In this document: positions 57,211 to 64,000 of the stretch, piece after piece
How positions within the stretch are numbered: the first letter of the stretch is position 1
How the letters are laid out: every line of letters begins with the position of its first letter
NCBI GenBank assembly: GCA_019279435.1
Contig: JAAALK010000283.1
Span: 58,137,700-58,201,699 of the forward strand
Length of the DNA stretch: 64,000 bases
Direction: 5' to 3'
Source of the DNA: Zizania palustris
Lineage: Eukaryota > Streptophyta > Magnoliopsida > Poales > Poaceae
Made by a program: the position numbers and the translations under genes
Notes under the pieces: model-generated
What the model saw: only the letters and a program-made list of their open reading frames with translations
What the model was told of the DNA's origin: nothing
Databases searched by the model: none

Positions 57211-59633
57211 TACGGAAATGCTATTCTACACTATGGGTGTAAATGCTATTCTACACCGATCATCCCAATCGTGTCCACACACCCCCCACCCAATTCCAAC
57301 CCCTCCATTCCACGTCGGTGTAGAATAGCATTCTACACCCGTGGTGTAGAATAGCATATATATATATATATGCCTGCAAAACTAATTAAGGCCACTCTTA
57401 ACCTCCACCTCATTTTTCTATAGCATTAAATAAAAAATTGATAAGATAAAAAAGTTAATAAGAAGAGAGATAAAATTATAAAACCGGGTCTCACGTAAAA
57501 AACTAGCTCTACGGGGTATCGAAAAAGATTGTGAGAGAAAGAACAGAGAAAATAGATGTAAATTACTGCGAAGCGATTGTCGGTTGATGAGTTAGTGTCT
57601 ATGAGTGATATAAAGGGAAAATATGAATTTATGGTTCTTAAGGAATTACCATAATTTTAGTGTTAATTTTGATCCCTCTTAATACTCGAGAGAGATTAAC
57701 GCTAAAAGATTATAATCTTATTGATAACTCATGATTTCTAATAAAGAGAAGAAAAAGTAAGACAAGTACATATTGTCGATTGGTACTGCCTAATTGACAA
57801 AGCTAACCATCTTGATTCAGTTCCAAACCAGCGCAAAAATCGATCTGGCCCTGGCCAAATAAATCATCACGTTACACTTTTGCTTGTTGGCCGGGGCAAA
57901 CAATTATTTAATTTGCACTGGTTCGGAAGTTCATATCGAATATTTAGATATTATTTTGGAATATTAAATATAGACTATTTACAAAACTCATTCATAATTG
58001 GTGGATTATTCACGAGACGAATCTAATGAGTCTAATTACGTCATGATTTGACAATGTGATGTTACAGTAAACATTTGCTAATCATGAATTAATTAGACTT
58101 AAAAATTGTCTAGTGAATAATCCTCAGATTCTGCAATTATTTTTATAACCAGATCAAGTTTAGTCTTTTAAATTAATGTCTAAATATACGACATAACACG
58201 AACTAAATTTTAGTACAGATAATCAATTCGTTTAATTATCTTCGTGCTTAGTTTTGTTTTATTTGCAGGCATATATATATATATATAATATATATATATA
58301 TATAATATCGTACGTTTACGTCTTGATTTTATTGCATGTAGCATCATGTAGTCAGCCATCGAGGGCCATGCCTACCTGTACACTTCTAAGCTAATAAACA
58401 TCGCCCTATTCGTTTTCGCCTTTCCGGAACGTATCATGTACACAACTTTCTCGACATTTGTGATGTATACGTACGGACTAACAATTAAACGTCACCAAAA
58501 ACACAAGTTAATTCTTTGAGAATTTTTTACTAAAGTTGTCGTAATTTTTAATGTTAATTTTAGTATTTCTTAGCATCAAAAACTGAGAGGTGCATCACTT
58601 CACGGGATATACCATATTAGACTAAGGGATGCACTAATAACTGATAGTTTTTTGGAAGGGAGTTTCTGGGAACACCTCCCAACCATGTGGCTCCGTCCCC
58701 GATAGCACTTGGTATTAAAAGTATCAAAAATACTAAAATTAACATTAAAAATTATAGTACACTTCTGGTATCTCCTTAATGACCGTAAAATCACTCTTGT
58801 TCTGGTATCTCCTTAACCACCGATTAAAATCATATACAATTATTTATAAGTAGCTAGGTGTGCATCATAAGCATATGAGAATCTTGCATGTGTAGCATAA
58901 TTATATAGATGTATGTTTCCGTGTAGCATAATGCATGCATATAGTTATTGCTTCTATTGTCTAAAGAAAAGCCTGCATCAATTCCACATGCTATTTTCCT
59001 AAACAATACAAAGAGGATAACAAAACAAAACAAAATTGGCTGTTTGCATAATGCCAAAGGACAAGAAAGAGACTCGAAATTCCGAAAGCGCCACGAATAA
59101 ATATCTTATCTACTATATTCTATAATTATTAAAGATTCAGCTTTAGAGTATAATGTAATTATATTGATTAATATAGACAAAATAGGAGATATGTATATTG
59201 ATTAATTGCTTCGATCTGTAGGGAATAATCTGGAGCGAGACGACGAGCAGAACGACGCTGAAGGTAAGAAGCAGCCTGCATCAGCTGCAGGGGAAGATAG
59301 AAATGAGGACGACAAGATTGGAGTTGGAACTGACAAGAAGAATAACAACCAGACCGGCGAGGGATTAGGTATTAATTTGTGCCTAACTCGATCGATCATG
59401 CATCATCGCCAACATTTCATTTCGTTTGGTTGACTCGTACGTGTTCTTATCTTGTTTTGCGGAAGTGATAGATGATTGACTAACTGTCATTTAATTGCAC
59501 CACTTGTTGCAAGGGGGAATTATTGATCAACCAGCTGCTGCTGTCAACGATGCGAGTGACAAGATGGAGGAGGAGCTTATTCGCCAAGACATCGATCGTG
59601 GCAGCACGAACAATGACACTAGCGCCAAGCTAG
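55333..59633 (+). CDS. 5' part of a type II membrane protein gene, candidate GT61 glycosyltransferase (4 exons visible)
   Basis: Exons: 55333-55543, 56231-56392, 59222-59368 and 59514-59633. All introns are GT-AG and every junction is phase 1 (211, 162, 147 and 120 nt), giving 213 residues plus one base. Exon 1 has a short N-terminus and one hydrophobic signal anchor (VVGFLFGFLLVLLLYSTVSG). Exon 2 is a Thr/Ala/Pro-rich stem. Exons 3 and 4 are hydrophilic, rich in Asp, Glu, Lys and Asn, with an N-glycosylation-type NNDTSAK. No catalytic domain is in the window; it should start in phase 1 beyond 64000. The exon 1 layout and phase match the GT61 gene at 1727-3633, hence the guess. The intron after exon 4 holds the fold-back element and D2. 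Three in-frame ATGs start the protein. Confidence 0.55.
55937..55975. repeat. (CATG)n microsatellite in intron 1
   Basis: CATGCATG repeated about nine times with one CAAG variant. Confidence 0.85.
56963..57178. mobile_element. TA microsatellite plus MITE-like element (copy b)
   Basis: (TA)n to 57014, then an element at 57015-57178 sharing GCGCTATTCTACACC, AGTAGTAGATTTTCTCAGTAG and CGGTAGAATAGTTATTCTAC with copy a. Followed by more TA. Confidence 0.65.
57213..57356. mobile_element. TA-flanked MITE-like element (copy c)
   Basis: Inverted ends AATGCTATTCTACAC and GTGTAGAATAGCATA, with (TA)n on both sides. The centre differs from copies a and b and is C-rich (ACACACCCCCCACCC). Internal repeats of the terminal motif are present. 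Confidence 0.65.
57925..58215. mobile_element. palindromic MITE, third copy
   Basis: Contains TTCACGAGACGAATCTAATG and the complementary half ATTGTCTAGTGAATAATCC, in the same order as the element at 9145-9390. Confidence 0.6.
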
Positions 59634-59721
59634 GTACATTTGTTGCTTCCACCGGAAGATTTTTTTAAAAAATCAGTATATTTTTTAAAAAATTCAAATT
59701 TGTTCATCAAATTCAAAAAAA

Positions 59722-60210
59722 TACAAAAATAACATCCGGTCGGCCAACCATCGGCCGATTGGGGGCCATCGGCTGACTGGTGCCACGTGGTAGCCAGTCG
59801 GCCTATGGGTCGCCGACTAGCGCCCAGAACACGCCGCACCACGCCTGCACCTCGCCCGCCCCGCGCCCACTCGCCGACCGCGCCCCTGCGTCTCGCCCCG
59901 CCCCCTTGCCGACCACACCGGTCGGCCCCCACCCGCCGCCTTGGCTCCCGCCCCGCATGCCACGTGGACGGGCAGGAGACGAGGCGGCGGGCGCGGGGGG
60001 CGGCCGGCGCGGGAGGCGGAGCGCGGGGGCGCGCGGGGGCGCGCGTGGGCGCGGGAGGTGAGGGGTGTGGGGAGGCAGGGGTGCGCGGGCGTAGGCACGA
60101 CACGACCGAGGCACACCGCGGCGCGTTCCGGGCGCCGGTCGGCCGACCAACTGCCGACCGGCCCCTAGCCGGCCGATGGTTGGCCGAACGGATGCTGTTT
60201 ATCCAATTTT
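59722..60210. mobile_element. GC-rich fold-back element in the intron after exon 4
   Basis: The outer arms CATCCGGTCGGCCAACCATC (about 59734) and GATGGTTGGCCGAACGGATG (about 60175) are near-perfect complements. Inside, the left half is C-rich and the right half G-rich, so the whole unit folds back on itself. Overlapping long ORFs here are composition artefacts. Superfamily not established; no clear TSD found. Confidence 0.55.
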
Positions 60211-60222
60211 TAAAATCGTTAT

Positions 60223-60642
60223 TGTTGGGGGAAATTACTTCATTTCCACGACTTAAAGCGCGGTCGAAGGGTGCCACGATGCGAAGTCTCGGAGGACCCT
60301 CCGAAAGGAGAAAGGAGGCTTCGAAGCAGGAAGACGTGACTGATTGGACGCCCTGCTTATCCATCTACCCTGCAGCACTTTACCGTGCATAACCTTATTT
60401 ATAATACTGAAGGTCATTTGTAATATAAGGGTAAATAGGTCTATTCCTTTAACCTTTCTCCCTATAAATACCCCCCTTTGTACCTTGTAAGAAGGATCCA
60501 GAACCGGTGGTTCAAACACATACATTCGGACCTCTTGAGTTGTTATCCTTTACGGAGGCTCAAGTTTGTCCTAAAAACACAAACCTCTTGTTTGTTTGTT
60601 CTTAACTACTAAGAACCTGTTGGTGTAACTTTTACGCCAACA
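60223..60642 (+). repeat. 5' LTR of element D2
   Basis: 420 bp, TGTTGGGGG to TACGCCAACA. TATAAATA at 60473-60480. Shorter than the D LTR by about 73 bp and clearly diverged from it, so D2 is a separate subfamily copy. Confidence 0.9.
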
Positions 60643-60850
60643 GTTGGCGCCGTCCGTGGGGATCCAAGTTCTAAAAGCTTGTTCTCTACTGCTAACTGCA
60701 CTCTGAAGAAAACTTACGGGGGGAGCCTCGGAATCCTGAGATTCCGCGCACCCTTCAGTTAAGGGCTTCTTAGTGCAGCCCGAAGGCCTTTCCTCGACCC
60801 CCCCGAGTCGTTCGAAGCCTTCCATTTCCAAGACACCTCATCGACTAACC

Positions 60851-63800
60851 ATGCCTCCGAAGCGTGGTCAGGCTACAGGTCCCCTTCGAAGGTCCCCTCG
60901 GACCAACGGAGCCGGACCCTCAGCTAATCCGACGGTTCCTGCCGGAACCGATGGGCGTCGAGCGCCCCGGGGCCCTCTACCCCCTCCTACAATGCTTCAG
61001 ACCGACTACGCAGCAAGCCGAGACCCTGAAGTTCCCTCCGACGAAGACGAAGGCCCTCCCGAGACCGAGGCCACGCAGCTAGCCAGGCTTCAGGAGGAGG
61101 TATCCAGATGGAGGCAGGAAGCCGCCGACAGACTCCGCACTCAAGCCTCCACTGAAACTCCAAGAGGGCCTCCAGACGATGGAGGCCACAACCCCCCAGA
61201 AGTTATACAAGTCCAGGAAGAGGCCGAGAATGCATCCTTCGACAATGAATCTCCACTGCACCCTGATCTACAGAGAGTGCCTTTCGACCCCAAGTTCAAG
61301 GCCTCGAAGCTGCACAAGTACTCCGGGGGGTCGGACCCCGGGGAGTTCGCCCGCTCGTACGCCCTAGCTATAGAAGCAAGCGGAGGGGTACGAAGCACCA
61401 TGGCAAAATGCTTCCCACTTGCTCTCGAAGGTGTGGCACTCCGGTGGTTCTGGTCCCTAAAACCAGGATCGATCAAGTCATGGGAACTACTCAAAAAGAA
61501 GTTCGTGAGCAACTTCCAAGGCACTTTCGTGGCCCCGATGTCCACGGGAAGTTTGTTCCAAGTAAAGCAGCGGGAAGGAGAAACCCTCCGAGAATACTTT
61601 ACACGCTTCGCCCACACCAAGTCACAGATCAAGGGCCTTACTACCTCTTCGGTAGTTGATGCTGCCCGAGAAGGGGTGCTGAACCCCGACCTCCTCAGCA
61701 AACTCCATCGGAAGCCGGTAACATCCGTAGCACAGCTCATGGCATACTTCGAGCAATATGCCAAGGCAGAGGAAGGATGCCTTCGGCGAGCTGAGGCAGC
61801 ACTACCCACCCTCCGGGAAGTCAAAAGGGAGCCAGAGGCTACCGCTCCGCCACAACCTCCACAAGACAGCCGCCCTAGCGAGTATAGGCGAGGAAAAAAG
61901 CATTTCCATTCGGAAGTGCTAAATATTGCACCTTCAGCTTCGAAGGCACCGGCCAGTTTCCAGCAGGTAAAAAATTTTAAGGCTGGGCCGTCAGTACCTC
62001 AAGAAAGGGTGCCTGGAAGGCGCCAGAGTCATTTTTGCTGCGTGCATGGCGATAATAGAAGCCATGACACGAAGGACTGCAAGACGATATTAACCCTTCG
62101 GGGTGAATACATTGACCGAAATACCAGGAGGGGTACTTCGGACCGGGTTCCACCTGCGGCACGATCGGAGCCTGTCCAAACTGTGGCCCGAGCCGGTGCC
62201 CTCGAAGCCCCTATACGGCTACCGGTGGCCAGTATTATGCCACCACCAAGGCACGAAGATCCGCAAGACCGCGGCAAAAGAGTGGTCCTACCCATCTCCG
62301 GAGGGGGGACCCTCGGCAGCATGTCCAAGAGACAGCGCCGTGAGTACGTCCGAGAAGTTGGGCACATTGGGACTTCAAGTTCCGCTGAAGGGATGCCAGA
62401 ATGGTCCCGTGTACCCATCTCATTCACAGCCAGCGATGCAGTAGGGGTGAAGTTTCCCCATGCTGACCCATTAGTCATCTCTGCTGATATAGCAGGGGCT
62501 GATGTTCGGAGGATCCTGGTGGACGGTGGAAGCTCCGCAGATATACTCTTCGTTCAAGCCTTCGACCAGATGTGCATACCCCGGAAGCATCTACTCCCTG
62601 CAGCCCGGCCACTTCAAGGGTTCTCAGGACCGCCTCTCGATGCCCTCGGCCAAATAGGCCTCGAGGTTGCCTTCGGAGAGGGGCCGCTGGCCCGAGTAGA
62701 GGAGGTGATTTTCGACGTGGTGGATGCCCCCTACGCCTACAATGCTATCTTCAGACGAGGGATGTTAAACCAATTCGGGGCTATAGCTCATCACAACTAC
62801 CTTTGTCTCAAAATGCCCACGCAAGGTGGAGTGCTCACTATTTCAGGAGACCAAGCTATAGCCAGAAGGACAGAATATGGCCACGGGCAGCCATTGGACC
62901 CTCGACAAGTGCACAATGTGGCGGAGAGCGCCGAAGAAGTACCAGAAGCCTTGAGCCCCCCGAAGGGATCCTCGCTCAAACCAAGCCCGGAGGGTGATGT
63001 CGAGACAAGAATAATTTCAGAAGACGGCAAAGAATACCCAATAAAATTCGGCAAGGGGCTATCTCCGGAGATAACAGCCTCATTAGAAGAAGTCGTCAAG
63101 AAGAATTTAGACATGTTTGCTTGGACCGACGAAGATATCACGGGGGTCGACCGAAGCATCATCGAGCACAGTCTGCTCGTCAACCCGAAGGCCAAGCCAG
63201 TGCGCCAGGGGCTCCGGAAGCTATCAACAGAAAGAGCAAATTTAGCCAAGGCCGAAGTGGAAAAATTGTTAAAAGCTGGCATTATCAGGGAAGTGGCCCA
63301 TACCGAGTGGTTGGCCAACCCTGTCTTTGTAAGGAAGAAGGATTCCAGCAAATGGCGCATGTGTATTGACTTCACATCACTAAATAAAGCATGCCCGCGA
63401 GACCCCTACCCAATGCCCCGAATAGATCAATTAATAGATTCCACAGCCGGCTCCGAACTATTAAGCTTCCTCGATGCATACTCCGGGTACCATCAAGTAT
63501 GGCTGAAGAAAGAAGACGAGGCCAAGACAAGTTTCATAACTCCTTCAGGAGTATTCTACTATGTAAGAATGCCGTTTGGTTTACGGAATGCCGGAGCCAC
63601 TTTTTCTCGCTTAATAGCTAAAGCTTTAGGCCATCAGATAGGCCGCAATGTCGAAGCCTACATGGACGATATTGTAATAAAAAGTGCTCAAAAGCATCAG
63701 CATAGCATAGACTTAGATGAAACTTTTGAGAGCCTCCGAGCATGTGGAGTACGCCTCAATCCCGAAAAATGTATATTCGGGGCACAAGCAGGGAAGCTGC

Positions 63801-64000
63801 TAGGGTACTTAGTTTCGAGCAGGGGGATCGAAGCCAGTCCAACGCAAATAAGTGCACTGCAAAGAATGGCCCCACCTGAAAATTTGAAGCAAGTACAGAA
63901 GCTAGCAGGAAGGCTAGCAGCACTCAGCAGGTTCCTGTCCAGATCGGCAGAGCGAAGCCTCCCAATTTTCAAGGCACTCAAAGGCTCCGAAAGCTTCAGC
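60851..64000 (+). CDS. D2 gag-pol, open over all 1050 visible codons
   Basis: ATG at 60851; I read the frame codon by codon to 64000 without a stop. Gag has the same layout as D, with sense codons where D has stops, and a knuckle CCVHGDNRSHDTKDC. Protease VDGGSSADIL is at about 62520. RT has DFTSLNKACPRDPYPMPRID (about 63370) and YMDD (about 63660). The frame leaves the window within the RNase H region (LPIFKALKGSESFS). Gag and pol are in one frame, which is the ancestral state for this family. Whether the element is intact downstream cannot be seen. Confidence 0.9.
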   Translation, partial: MPPKRGQATGPLRRSPRTNGAGPSANPTVPAGTDGRRAPRGPLPPPTMLQTDYAASRDPEVPSDEDEGPPETEATQLARLQEEVSRWRQEAADRLRTQASTETPRGPPDDGGHNPPEVIQVQEEAENASFDNESPLHPDLQRVPFDPKFKASKLHKYSGGSDPGEFARSYALAIEASGGVRSTMAKCFPLALEGVALRWFWSLKPGSIKSWELLKKKFVSNFQGTFVAPMSTGSLFQVKQREGETLREYFTRFAHTKSQIKGLTTSSVVDAAREGVLNPDLLSKLHRKPVTSVAQLMAYFEQYAKAEEGCLRRAEAALPTLREVKREPEATAPPQPPQDSRPSEYRRGKKHFHSEVLNIAPSASKAPASFQQVKNFKAGPSVPQERVPGRRQSHFCCVHGDNRSHDTKDCKTILTLRGEYIDRNTRRGTSDRVPPAARSEPVQTVARAGALEAPIRLPVASIMPPPRHEDPQDRGKRVVLPISGGGTLGSMSKRQRREYVREVGHIGTSSSAEGMPEWSRVPISFTASDAVGVKFPHADPLVISADIAGADVRRILVDGGSSADILFVQAFDQMCIPRKHLLPAARPLQGFSGPPLDALGQIGLEVAFGEGPLARVEEVIFDVVDAPYAYNAIFRRGMLNQFGAIAHHNYLCLKMPTQGGVLTISGDQAIARRTEYGHGQPLDPRQVHNVAESAEEVPEALSPPKGSSLKPSPEGDVETRIISEDGKEYPIKFGKGLSPEITASLEEVVKKNLDMFAWTDEDITGVDRSIIEHSLLVNPKAKPVRQGLRKLSTERANLAKAEVEKLLKAGIIREVAHTEWLANPVFVRKKDSSKWRMCIDFTSLNKACPRDPYPMPRIDQLIDSTAGSELLSFLDAYSGYHQVWLKKEDEAKTSFITPSGVFYYVRMPFGLRNAGATFSRLIAKALGHQIGRNVEAYMDDIVIKSAQKHQHSIDLDETFESLRACGVRLNPEKCIFGAQAGKLLGYLVSSRGIEASPTQISALQRMAPPENLKQVQKLAGRLAALSRFLSRSAERSLPIFKALKGSESFS

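Larger units (their letters stand above)
56849..58403. repeat. inverted repeat pair about 1.4 kb apart in intron 2
   Basis: The left arm 56849-56947 and right arm 58318-58403 are imperfect complements (for example ATGTTTATTAGCTTA against TAAGCTAATAAACAT, and CATGGCCCTTGATGGCTGAC against GTCAGCCATCGAGGGCCATG). Similarity stops abruptly outside both arms. Each arm is bordered on the inside by (TA)n. Confidence 0.7.
56393..59221 (+). other. intron 2 of the type II membrane protein gene, filled with repeats
   Basis: 2.8 kb. Holds an inverted repeat pair, two TA-flanked MITE-like elements, a palindromic MITE and several (TA)n runs, listed separately. The rest is AT-rich with no gene. Confidence 0.55.
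60223..64000 (+). mobile_element. Element D2: second D-family Tat-type retrotransposon, continues past the window
   Basis: 5' LTR 60223-60642, PBS at 60645 (TGGCGCCGTCCGTGGGGA), then gag-pol. The preceding GTTAT (60218-60222) would be the target duplication. It lies in the same orientation as the gene whose intron it occupies. It is less decayed than D. Confidence 0.9.

Noticed and set aside
59787..60392. 201-codon ORF across the fold-back element and the D2 LTR
   Set aside because: Crosses the D2 insertion boundary and is compositionally driven.

Overview
The window is nuclear DNA of a grass (Poaceae), probably panicoid; I cannot name the species. The grounds are small plant introns, a GT61 glycosyltransferase and a WAK-type protein, Tourist-like and palindromic MITEs, and very long-LTR Ty3/gypsy elements carrying an extra ORF before gag. 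About four fifths of the window is transposable-element DNA.

Layout. 1-964 is the end of a CACTA transposon. 965-11649 is a gene island with two minus-strand host genes: a three-exon GT61 glycosyltransferase (1727-3633) and a three-exon WAK-like membrane protein that lacks a kinase (6160-8200). MITEs, a 42-bp minisatellite and AT-rich spacer surround them.

11650-52334 is one nested insertion complex. A Tourist-like MITE was split by element D, a Ty3/gypsy element of Tat type (11728-52050, TSD CATGG). D carries gag, pol with two RNase H domains, integrase, a 119-bp tandem repeat and intron-bearing antisense genes. D was itself hit by a 716-bp hAT element (13708-14423, TSD CCGGGCGG), by chromoviral element A (17411-41973, TSD GTTCA) and by a related element of which only solo LTR C is left (48064-51354, TSD GGAAC). 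A was hit in its 3' LTR by its relative B (28631-41036, TSD GGTAG). LTR divergence agrees with the nesting: D about 2 %, A about 1 %, B one substitution plus four 1-bp indels in 3.39 kb.

52338-55300 holds a LINE 3' end and degenerate repeats. From 55333 a plus-strand gene begins: signal anchor plus stem, four exons all in phase 1. It may be a second GT61 gene. Its last visible intron contains a GC-rich fold-back element and a second D-family element, D2 (60223 to beyond 64000), whose gag-pol frame is open for all 1,050 codons visible.

The most interesting signals are inside the 3.2-3.4 kb LTRs of A, B and C. All three share a set of hairpins, some with altered but still pairing sequence, two perfect 12-nt palindromes, an ATG-free leader, and two exon-like blocks whose encoded residues and splice-like borders are conserved while the sequence around them drifts.
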